DNA from: DATBDM01 sp034664425
Lineage (GTDB): Bacteria; Actinomycetota; Thermoleophilia; Solirubrobacterales; Solirubrobacteraceae
DNA: 18,928 bases
Assembly (NCBI GenBank): GCA_034664425.1
Contig: JAXDHR010000056.1
Span: 1 to 18,928, forward strand
Direction of reading: 5' to 3'
Part shown: one piece after another, positions 1 to 6,089 of the stretch
Layout of the letters: each line of letters starts with the position of its first letter
How positions within the stretch are numbered: the first letter of the stretch is position 1
Position numbers and translations under genes: made by a program
Notes under the pieces: generated by a model
Seen by the model: only the letters and a program-made list of their open reading frames with translations
What the model was told of the DNA's origin: nothing
The model's database searches: none

Positions 1-736
1 CGATCGTGCCGATCGCGGTCAGCTGGCCCCAGTCGATCTCGGTCTGCGTGACGAGCTGGGAGGCGGCCATCGGCAGCGTCTGCGAGCCAGGGCCGGAGAA
101 CGTCGAGGCGAACGCGTAGTCGTTCCACGAGAACACCAGGCAGAGGATGGCGGTCGTCGCCACGCCGGGCAGGACGAGCGGCAGGGCGATGCGCCGGAAG
201 GCGACCCAGCGCGTCGCGCCGTCGACCATCGCCGCCTCCTCCAGCGACGGCGGGAGGTCGGCGAAGAACGCGTTCATGATCCAGATCGCGAACGGCAGGT
301 TGAAGGAGAGGTAGGCGACGATCAGGCCGCTCGTCGTACCGAGCAGGTGCGTCGTCCGGAAGATCACGAACAGCGGCAGGACGGCAGCGGCGATCGGAGC
401 CATGCGCGTGGAGATGATCCAGAACGCGACGTGGTCCTTGCCCCGGAAGTCGCTGCGGGCCAGGCCGTAGCCGGCGAGCGCCCCGAGGGCGACCGCGATG
501 ATCGTCGAGACGCCGGCGGTGACGATCGAGTTGACGGCGTAGCCGCCGATGTCGTTGCCGCCCGAGAACAGCGCACGGTAATGCTCGAGCGTCGGCGTGA
601 AGCTGATCTGGGGCGACGTCGCCGCCAGCGAGGAGGTCGGCTTCAGCGACGACAGCAGCATCCACAGCAGCGGGACCAGCGTCCACAGCATGACGACGGC
701 GATCAGCGCCCGGACTCCGATGCGGCGCCCGTTCAC
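1..736 (-). CDS. Carbohydrate ABC transporter permease, MalG type (partial, runs off left edge)
   Basis: Inner-membrane permease of a CUT1 sugar importer, the second of two channel subunits. Reading the minus strand from a GTG at 736 gives a continuous frame to the window edge (about 245 codons). A first helix of the form LIAVVMLWTLVPLLWMLL is followed by the typical SSLKP turn and several more hydrophobic segments. The cytoplasmic EAA loop, which contacts the ATPase, is clear (EEAAMVDGATRWVAFRRIAL, then PLVLPG). The C-terminal end is missing. The GTG start overlaps the stop of the upstream permease (GTGA, 733-736), showing translational coupling. CUT1 importers need an ATPase; none is in view, so it is either beyond the left edge or encoded elsewhere. 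Confidence 0.93.
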   Translation of the reverse strand, partial: MNGRRIGVRALIAVVMLWTLVPLLWMLLSSLKPTSSLAATSPQISFTPTLEHYRALFSGGNDIGGYAVNSIVTAGVSTIIAVALGALAGYGLARSDFRGKDHVAFWIISTRMAPIAAAVLPLFVIFRTTHLLGTTSGLIVAYLSFNLPFAIWIMNAFFADLPPSLEEAAMVDGATRWVAFRRIALPLVLPGVATTAILCLVFSWNDYAFASTFSGPGSQTLPMAASQLVTQTEIDWGQLTAIGTI

Positions 737-1659
737 CGTGCGAGCCCCCGGCGCTTGAGCGTGCGCATGAAGAGGTTGGCGATGAGGATCGACGCCGCGA
801 GCATCGACAGGCCGATCGCCGCCGCGTAGCCGAGGTCGAAGAAGCGGAAGGCCGTCTCGTAGAGCCGGATCGGGACGATCTTCGTCGCGTCCGCCGGCCC
901 GCCGTTGGTCGTGTTGTAGATGATGTCGAAGTAGCGGATCGCGTCCATCGAGCGCACGAGCAGCGCGACGACGACCACGCCGGCGATCATCGGCAGGACG
1001 ATGTAGCGCAACCGTTTCCAGTAGCCCGCGCCGTCGATCGCCGCGGCCTCCATCACCGGGCCGGGCAGCGACGCGAGCCCGGCCAGCACGATCAGCGCGA
1101 TCAGCGGCGTCCACTCCCACACGTCCATCAGCGTCACCGCGATGAACGCCGACGTGGTGCTGCCGAGGATGTCGCCCGAGTAGATGTGCGTCTCGCGCAG
1201 CACCCAGGCGTAGAGCCCGAAGGTCGAGTCGGTCAGGAAGCGGCCGAGCAGGCCGACGATGACCGGCGCCATGAACATCGGCATCAGCAGCAGCGAGACG
1301 ACGAGGTTGCGGCCCCAGGCGAGCTCGTAGACGAGCAGCGCGATCGCGATGCCGACGAGCATCTCGAGGCCGACGGTCGCGACGAAGTAGACGATCGAGC
1401 GCAGCCACGCCGCGCCCACCGACGAGTCGGAGAACAGCCGCGACCAGTTGTCCAGCCCGGCCCAGTGCAGGCTGATCCCACCGATCAGCCCCACGCGCGA
1501 CAGGCTCATCGCGATGATGTAGAGGAACGGCAGCAGCGAGAGCAGCGCGAGGAAGATCAGCGCCGGCGCCATCATGCGGCCCTCGAACGAGAGCCGGAAC
1601 CGACGGCGTGCGGGGGTGCGCTCGCGGGTCTGGGTGCGGCTGGGAGCGGCGACGGCCAT
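733..1659 (-). CDS. Carbohydrate ABC transporter permease, MalF type
   Basis: First permease subunit of the sugar importer, 308 aa. The N-terminus (1-27) is basic and cytoplasmic; the first helix is about residues 29-52, and about five further hydrophobic segments follow. The EAA loop lies near 204-226 (MEAAAIDGAGYWKRLRYIVL), with the invariant Gly of the family. The frame stays open upstream to 1791, but the ATG at 1659 is preferred because it shares one base with the stop of the binding-protein gene (TGATG, 1657-1661) and gives a normal N-terminus; the extra residues lie inside the binding-protein gene. It is the middle gene of the binding protein, permease, permease operon. The substrate cannot be read from the sequence; sugar or polyol is inferred from the family. 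Confidence 0.95.
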   Translation of the reverse strand: MAVAAPSRTQTRERTPARRRFRLSFEGRMMAPALIFLALLSLLPFLYIIAMSLSRVGLIGGISLHWAGLDNWSRLFSDSSVGAAWLRSIVYFVATVGLEMLVGIAIALLVYELAWGRNLVVSLLLMPMFMAPVIVGLLGRFLTDSTFGLYAWVLRETHIYSGDILGSTTSAFIAVTLMDVWEWTPLIALIVLAGLASLPGPVMEAAAIDGAGYWKRLRYIVLPMIAGVVVVALLVRSMDAIRYFDIIYNTTNGGPADATKIVPIRLYETAFRFFDLGYAAAIGLSMLAASILIANLFMRTLKRRGLAR

Positions 1660-3125
1660 CAGGCGTTCTTCAGCGACGTGGCGTTGTCGATGGCTTGCAC
1701 GAAGCCGTCCTTGGTGTTGCGCATGCAGGAGTCCGGCGGCTGCTGGCCGGCGATCATCTTCGAGAGCTGCGTGAAGATCACCGTGTCGCACTCATTCCAG
1801 GCCGCGATCTTCGGGCGCAGTCCGATGTTCTCCGGCTTCCAGGCCTCGAACACCGCGTCGGTCGTGAGGATGTTGGGCATCGACGAGGGCTCGTGCTTGG
1901 CCTTCTGGACCTGCGGGAGCTTGTAGACCGAGTCGCGCGTCGGCGTGCCGCCGCCGACCTTGGACTTGAGGTTGGAGAGCTGGACCTTCTTCGAGGTCGC
2001 CCAGTTGACGAACAGCCACGCGGCCTTCTGCTCGATCTCCGACGCGACAGCGTTGATGCCCAGCCCCGTCCCGCCGTACATGCATGCGCGCCGCTTGGGT
2101 CCGCGTGGCAGCGCCGCGTAGCCGACCTTGCCCTTGGTCGCGGCCGAGGCCTCGTTGGCGGCCGCGAACTCGTGCCAGTTCACGCACATGGCCATCTGAC
2201 CGGCGCTGAACGCCGCGCCGAGCCCGTCCCAGTCCCAGCCGCGGCTGCCGGGGTGTGCGATCGCGACCAGGCGGTTGTAGACGTCGGCGGCGTGCACGCC
2301 CTCGGGGGAGTCGAGGATCGGGTCGCCCGGGTCGTTGGAACCCATCCGCCCGACGGCGGTGCCGTTGTGGAAGTAGTCGCCGCCGTAGGCCCACAGCAGG
2401 TTCGAGAAGTCGTTCATCAGCGAGTCGTGCTGCTTGGCCTGGTTGCCGTGGCCGTAGGGCACGTCGCCGCGCGCGTTCTTGCGGAACCACTTCGAGATCG
2501 CGTAGAACTGCTCCCAGGTCGAGCGGTCCGAGGGCATCGGGTCGAACCCGAGGTCCTGCTTCATGCGCGGGCCGTGCTTGTCGAACAGGTCCTTGCGGTA
2601 CTGCCAGATCATCGTCGGCGCGTCGTAGGGCAGCGCGTAGACCTTGCGCTTGTCGACGAAGCGCCCGGCGGCGTCGAGCTGGGTCGGGATGAAGTCGCTC
2701 TCGTCCTCGAGCTTGGGGAGGTTGTCGTCGCGCATGAACGTGTTCAGGTCGGCGAGCGCCTCGTGGTAGGGCGCGAGGATCTGGTACGGGTCGGCGTAGA
2801 TGATCTGGTAGGAGCCGAGGCCCGAGGCGAAGTCGAGCGCGACCTTCTGGACGAGCGCCGAGAGCTCGAGCTGGGTGATCGTCACGTTGATCCCGGTGAG
2901 ATCGGTGAACGGCTTGATGTTCGCCGCGATCGCGGAGGTGGGCGCGGTGTTCTCGGAGATGAAGTTGAGCTTCGTGCCGGCGAACTGCTTCCACGGGTCG
3001 CCGCCCGCGTGCTGGTGCGCCGTCCCGCCGCCGCATGCGCCGAGCCAGCCCGGAAGCGTGAGCGCCGCCGCCCCGGCACCCGCTCTCGTCAGCACTTCGC
3101 GCCGCGTGAGCCGCCCTCCCCTCAT
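1659..3125 (-). CDS. Extracellular sugar-binding lipoprotein of ABC importer (Tat-type signal)
   Basis: Solute-binding protein of the carbohydrate type (SBP family 1), 488 aa, catching substrate outside the membrane for the two downstream permeases. The start is taken at ATG 3125, with GGGAG about 9 nt upstream; an in-frame TTG at 3158 has no such support. Residues 5-12 (RLTRREVL) look like a twin-arginine motif, followed by a hydrophobic stretch and a lipobox LGAC with Cys31. This suggests Tat export and lipid anchoring, or a Sec lipoprotein with basic residues. The mature part has the mixed alpha/beta pattern and Trp/Tyr-rich segments of sugar-binding proteins, for example YALPYDAPTMIWQYRKDLF and the C-terminal ENIGLRPKIAAWNECD. 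First gene of the operon. Its 86-bp upstream region is shared with the divergent molybdopterin oxidoreductase. Confidence 0.93.
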   Translation of the reverse strand: MRGGRLTRREVLTRAGAGAAALTLPGWLGACGGGTAHQHAGGDPWKQFAGTKLNFISENTAPTSAIAANIKPFTDLTGINVTITQLELSALVQKVALDFASGLGSYQIIYADPYQILAPYHEALADLNTFMRDDNLPKLEDESDFIPTQLDAAGRFVDKRKVYALPYDAPTMIWQYRKDLFDKHGPRMKQDLGFDPMPSDRSTWEQFYAISKWFRKNARGDVPYGHGNQAKQHDSLMNDFSNLLWAYGGDYFHNGTAVGRMGSNDPGDPILDSPEGVHAADVYNRLVAIAHPGSRGWDWDGLGAAFSAGQMAMCVNWHEFAAANEASAATKGKVGYAALPRGPKRRACMYGGTGLGINAVASEIEQKAAWLFVNWATSKKVQLSNLKSKVGGGTPTRDSVYKLPQVQKAKHEPSSMPNILTTDAVFEAWKPENIGLRPKIAAWNECDTVIFTQLSKMIAGQQPPDSCMRNTKDGFVQAIDNATSLKNA

Positions 3126-3163
3126 GAGACCCGACTCCCACAGAGCGCGATCGGTCAAACCCA

Positions 3164-3173
3164 GTCACGTGAC
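3164..3173. promoter_or_regulatory. 10-bp perfect palindrome in divergent intergenic region (possible operator)
   Basis: GTCACGTGAC is a perfect palindrome lying between the divergent starts at 3125 (importer) and 3212 (oxidoreductase). It sits immediately upstream of the -35-like TGGACC of the oxidoreductase promoter and 38 bp before the importer start. A regulator bound here could affect both genes. A 10-bp palindrome can occur by chance, so function is a guess. Confidence 0.3.
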
Positions 3174-3176
3174 GGA

Positions 3177-3205
3177 TGGACCTCGGGCGTCCGAAGCCGT
3201 ACCGT
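3177..3205 (+). promoter_or_regulatory. Putative promoter for molybdopterin oxidoreductase, leaderless
   Basis: The -35-like TGGACC (3177-3182), a 17-bp spacer and the -10 TACCGT (3200-3205) lie so that transcription would begin at about the ATG at 3212. No Shine-Dalgarno precedes that ATG, which fits leaderless translation. Of the five leaderless-type promoters in the window it has the best -35. Confidence 0.5.
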
Positions 3206-3211
3206 CGGCTC

Positions 3212-3826
3212 ATGTCGCCCATGCCCAAGATCTCCCGCGGCTTCCACGGGCGGCGCCGGCCGGAGGCCGAGCAGGCCCGCCTTCCACCCGGTCAGTACCT
3301 CACCAGCGACTTCCCGGTCCTCTCGGCCGGCCCGACGCCGCATGCGCAGCTCGATGCCTGGACGCTCGCGATCGACGGCGCGGTCGGCGCGAGCCGGACG
3401 TGGAGCTGGGAGGAGTTCCTCGCGCTGCCCGCGGAGACGTTCACCGTCGACATCCACTGCGTCACGAAGTGGTCCAAGCTCGACACGAGCTGGACCGGCG
3501 TCGCGGTCGACGTGCTGCTCGAGGGCGTCGATCCCCAGTCGGAGCACGTGACCGCGTGGTGCGAGGGCGGCTACACGACGAACGTGCCGCTCGCAGATCT
3601 CACGGACGGCAAGGCATGGGTCGTGCACCAGTACGGCGGCGGGCCGCTGGATCCCGAGCACGGCGGACCGGCACGCCTGCTCGTCCCGCACCTGTACTTC
3701 TGGAAGAGCGCCAAGTGGGTGCGCGGCCTGACCCTGACCGCGACCGACGAGCCGGGGTTCTGGGAGGGCTACGGCTACCACAACTACGGCGACCCCTGGA
3801 AGGAGCAGCGCTACTGGAGCGACTGA
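3212..3826 (+). CDS. Sulfite oxidase-like molybdopterin-dependent oxidoreductase
   Basis: Oxidoreductase of the molybdopterin-binding SUOX fold (PF00174 type), 204 aa, shorter than full sulfite oxidases because there is no haem or dimerisation domain. The molybdenum-ligating cysteine is most likely Cys83 in DIHCVTKWSKLDTSW, a signature of the bacterial sulfite-oxidase-like group. The C-terminal GYGYHNYGDPWKEQRYW is also typical. There is no signal peptide, so it is probably cytoplasmic, unlike MsrP. The frame extends to 3176, but the ATG at 3212 is chosen because the -10 TACCGT lies 6 nt before it. No haem-type membrane partner is adjacent. The 3' end overlaps the convergent DUF5996 gene by 16 bp. 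The physiological substrate is unknown. Confidence 0.9.
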   Translation: MSPMPKISRGFHGRRRPEAEQARLPPGQYLTSDFPVLSAGPTPHAQLDAWTLAIDGAVGASRTWSWEEFLALPAETFTVDIHCVTKWSKLDTSWTGVAVDVLLEGVDPQSEHVTAWCEGGYTTNVPLADLTDGKAWVVHQYGGGPLDPEHGGPARLLVPHLYFWKSAKWVRGLTLTATDEPGFWEGYGYHNYGDPWKEQRYWSD

Positions 3827-4686
3827 CCGCCGGCGGCGTACGCGCGCTCGTAGAACGCGAGCAGCGTCGCGCCCGGGTCCTCCGCAGCGCGCACGGCGTC
3901 GTAGGGCAGCACGGCCAGATGCCCGTCGCCTGACGGCTGCCAGCTCGCCTGCGCCGGCTCGAGCGCGCGCTGCTCGACCCCGGCGGGCTCCGGCCAGACG
4001 TAGGAGTAGAACGCCGGGTACGGCGTGCGCCGGTCGTCGCCGGGCCAGAAGCCGAACGCCGTCAGCTCGTGCGAGTAGGCCTCGCGCGTGACCGCGTCGG
4101 CCTCCGGAGCGACCTCGGCGCGGCGACCGGTGAAGCGCGCGTGCGCGAGATCGAGCGAGTGCCAGAACAGCTGCACCGGGCTCTGCTTGCCGTCGAAGCC
4201 GCTGCGCAGGCGGGCGAGCACGCGCTCCGTGTCGCCCAGCGCCTGCCGGAAGCGCGCGACGGCATCGGCGTCGTAGCGGCAGTGCTCCGTGTCGCGCGCG
4301 AACGGGGTCGCATCGCCGAGGTCGTAGGGCACGGCGCGGATGTCGATGTGCACCCCGAGCCCCTCGAGCCCCAGGACGACCCGGTCGTAGAACGTCGCGC
4401 AGGCGAGGCCGTCGTCGAGCGCGAAGCCCGCACGGCCGCCGTCCGATGTCAGGAGCTGCAGCTCGTGGTCGACGAGGTCGAACGCGATCTCCGCATAGCG
4501 GTCGCCCGCCGGCATCGGGCCGGTGCTCAACCCCCGCGTGGTGAGGGCCAGCGTCACGTGCCACCAGTGGTTCAGGCGCGGGACGAGCGCCATCCGGATC
4601 TTGCCGGCGATCTGCAGATAGCGGTGCAGCGTCTCCTGGGTGGACCGCCACTCCTCGTAGGGCAGCGGCGGCCAGGCGTCGGTCAT
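3811..4686 (-). CDS. DUF5996 family protein
   Basis: 291-aa protein recognised as DUF5996 from its opening WPPLPYEEWRSTQETLHRY, the following LNHWWHVTLALTTRGLST, and the FWPGDDRRTPYPAFYSY segment near the C-terminus. The family has no established function that I know of. It is Trp/Tyr/His-rich, has no signal peptide or membrane helix, and is likely a soluble cytoplasmic protein. The ATG at 4686 overlaps the stop of the SDR gene (ATGA, 4683-4686), so the two are translationally coupled and probably act together. The long frame upstream is only a shadow of the SDR gene. It ends convergently inside the last 16 bp of the oxidoreductase gene. Confidence 0.88.
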   Translation of the reverse strand: MTDAWPPLPYEEWRSTQETLHRYLQIAGKIRMALVPRLNHWWHVTLALTTRGLSTGPMPAGDRYAEIAFDLVDHELQLLTSDGGRAGFALDDGLACATFYDRVVLGLEGLGVHIDIRAVPYDLGDATPFARDTEHCRYDADAVARFRQALGDTERVLARLRSGFDGKQSPVQLFWHSLDLAHARFTGRRAEVAPEADAVTREAYSHELTAFGFWPGDDRRTPYPAFYSYVWPEPAGVEQRALEPAQASWQPSGDGHLAVLPYDAVRAAEDPGATLLAFYERAYAAGGQSLQ

Positions 4687-5495
4687 GCGGCGAGCTCGGT
4701 CCGCGCGTCGGTGTGGCGCGGCTCCCAGCCGAGCTGCTCGCGGGCGCGCGCCGAGGAGACCTCCTGGTCGAGCGTCATCGCCTCGGCGAGCGGCCCGAGC
4801 CGCGCCTGCGCCTCCTCGAGCGTCTCCGGGCGCGCCTCGCCGGGTCTGAGCGCCTCGGCGATCTCGATCCCCGGGACGCTCTCGGTGACGCCGACGAAGC
4901 GGCTGCCGTGCGGGGCGTCGAGCGCGAGTACGAACAGGTGCGCGGCGTCCTCGACGTGGATCAGCGCGGTCTTGTAGGTGCCGTTGCCGACGTAGCGCCC
5001 GTCGGCGTAGGCGAGCGGGATCAGTCCCTGGTCCTCGCCGTAGACCACGCCCGGCATGACGAGCACGGCGTTGCCGCGCTCCATCACCTCCGCCTCGTTG
5101 GCGGCGCGCCAGGCGGTCAGGGCGGGCGGGTGCTGCTCGGCGTCCTCGTCGGCCTCGCCGTGGGTGTTGCCGTAGATCCAGGCGCCGCCCGTGTGCACGT
5201 ACGTGCCGTCGCCGAGGCCCTCCTGGATCGCCGCCGCGGCCGCGCGATCGGCGTCGGCGGTCTGCTCGCCGCCCGTGTTCGCGAGGTGGATCGCCGCGTC
5301 GGCGTCGGCGGCGGCCGCACGCAGCACGTCGCTGTCGAGCAGGTCGCCGCGCACCACGGTCGCGCCGAGCGCCTCGAGCTGACGCGCGCGCTCGTCGGTG
5401 CGCGCGAGCGCGCGCACGTCGTCGCCGCGCTGCACGAGCTCGCGGACGACGTGGCTGCCGATGTACCCGGTTCCGCCCGTGATGAAGACCTTCAT
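4683..5495 (-). CDS. NAD(P)-binding SDR / epimerase-like protein (atypical, active-site Tyr and Lys missing)
   Basis: Extended-SDR Rossmann protein, 270 aa. The dinucleotide motif TGGTGYIG is at residues 6-13, followed by DLLDSD (51-56) for adenine contacts and AAIHLAN (68-74). The usual YxxxK catalytic pair aligns to Trp129-Arg-Ala-Ala-Asn133 before NEAEVMERGNAVLVMPGVVYGEDQ, so the enzyme may bind nucleotide without classical SDR chemistry, or act as a sensor or ether-type reductase. ATG 5495 puts the beta-strand KVFITGG at residue 2; an in-frame ATG at 5513 would add six residues. A weak -10-like TACAGC (5507-5502) lies 6 nt before 5495. It is divergent from the ArsR gene and shares its intergenic palindrome, so ArsR control is plausible. 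Confidence 0.88.
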   Translation of the reverse strand: MKVFITGGTGYIGSHVVRELVQRGDDVRALARTDERARQLEALGATVVRGDLLDSDVLRAAAADADAAIHLANTGGEQTADADRAAAAAIQEGLGDGTYVHTGGAWIYGNTHGEADEDAEQHPPALTAWRAANEAEVMERGNAVLVMPGVVYGEDQGLIPLAYADGRYVGNGTYKTALIHVEDAAHLFVLALDAPHGSRFVGVTESVPGIEIAEALRPGEARPETLEEAQARLGPLAEAMTLDQEVSSARAREQLGWEPRHTDARTELAA

Positions 5496-5526
5496 GGCGT
5501 CGCTGTACCCCATGCCGCGCTTGCGA

Positions 5527-5532
5527 TATCGT
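5527..5532 (+). promoter_or_regulatory. -10 element of arsR-like gene, leaderless
   Basis: TATCGT followed by 7 nt and the ATG at 5540, with no Shine-Dalgarno. Transcription should begin on or next to the start codon. No convincing -35 is seen 16-18 bp upstream, which lies inside the SDR gene. The element is half covered by the palindrome at 5528-5551. Confidence 0.5.
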
Positions 5533-5551
5533 TAACCTTATGGTTAACGAT
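5528..5551. promoter_or_regulatory. 24-bp perfect inverted repeat: likely ArsR operator
   Basis: Arms ATCGTTAACC (5528-5537) and GGTTAACGAT (5542-5551) are perfect reverse complements around a TTAT spacer. The repeat overlaps the -10 box, the inferred transcription start and the start codon of the ArsR gene, and lies 33 bp upstream of the divergent SDR start. It is the right length and symmetry for a winged-helix dimer. It is also an AT-rich island in very GC-rich DNA. Autorepression by the adjacent gene product is the simplest reading. Confidence 0.72.
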
Positions 5552-5857
5552 CCGTTCCGGGCGCTCGCCCACCCGATCCGGCGCCGCATCGTGGAGCGCC
5601 TCGCCGCCGGGCCGGCGACCGTGGGCGAGGCCACGAGCGGATTCGGCGTCTCCAAGCCGGCGATCACGAAGCACCTGAAGGTGCTCGAGGAGGCGGGCGT
5701 GGTCGCGCGGGCGGTCGACGGGCGCACGCATCGGCTCGCGCTCGACCCGGCCGCGATGATTGCGGCGGCGGACTGGCTCGAGCTCCAGCGCAGCCGCTGG
5801 GATGCCGCCTCCGACGCCGTCGGCGACTACCTCGACAAGGACAGGGAGCACCCATGA
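5540..5857 (+). CDS. ArsR/SmtB-family winged-helix transcriptional regulator
   Basis: 105-aa repressor. The N-terminal LAHPIRRRIVERLAAGPATVGE (residues 9-30) is the usual ArsR opening, followed by recognition helix VSKPAITKHLKVLEEAGVV (38-56) and wing ARAVDGRTHRLALDP. There is no CxC metal site, so it is not a metal sensor of the classical type. It belongs to the subgroup that usually sits beside an SRPBCC/AHSA1 protein. Such a gene follows here with an ATGA overlap (5854-5857), but it is truncated. The C-terminal tail (about 75-105) is rich in Trp, Arg and Asp and may help dimerise. It is probably autoregulated through the palindrome covering its own start, and may also control the divergent SDR-DUF5996 pair. 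Confidence 0.92.
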   Translation: MVNDPFRALAHPIRRRIVERLAAGPATVGEATSGFGVSKPAITKHLKVLEEAGVVARAVDGRTHRLALDPAAMIAAADWLELQRSRWDAASDAVGDYLDKDREHP

Positions 5858-6024
5858 GCGATCTGACCGCGCTGCAGGTCGAGCGCAGCTACCGCGCCAG
5901 CGCGCAATCCGTCTTCGACGCCTGGACCAACCCGGAGGTCATGCGCCGCTCGTGGCAGGTGCTGGCGGTCGGCGCGCGGACCGAGGGCGATGGCGAGATC
6001 GTGCCGGGTTGGGGGAGCGACTGA
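5854..6024 (+). pseudogene. Truncated SRPBCC/AHSA1-like gene (N-terminal remnant)
   Basis: 56-codon frame coupled to the ArsR gene by ATGA. Its first 36 or so residues (LQVERSYRASAQSVFDAWTN, then PEVMRRSW) match the N-terminal strand and helix of the SRPBCC/AHSA1 fold, the usual partner of this ArsR type. Family members are about 140-160 aa. Here similarity stops near codon 36 and a stop follows at 6022, so the body of the ligand-binding barrel is absent. I find no continuation in other frames up to the phosphatase gene, nor beyond it at 8608-8719. Probably a deletion remnant; it could still be translated as a short peptide. Confidence 0.65.
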
Positions 6025-6089
6025 GGGCGGCCGCGGTCGGACCGGTCGAGCGACCCACCGAGGGCGGGACCGTGTCGTGCACTGGGCGC
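6025..6089. other. Short intergenic region between convergent ends
   Basis: 65 bp between the SRPBCC remnant and the convergent phosphatase gene. It contains the 8-bp palindrome GACCGGTC and no T-tract or convincing terminator stem. Confidence 0.5.

Noticed and set aside
1608..3551. A 647-codon plus-strand open frame over the importer genes
   Set aside because: No recognisable motif, Arg/Ala-rich, and antisense to clear transporter genes.
5958..6089. Continuation of the SRPBCC gene in another frame (simple frameshift)
   Set aside because: Neither of the other two plus-strand frames after codon 36 gives SRPBCC-like sequence, so a single-base error does not explain the truncation.
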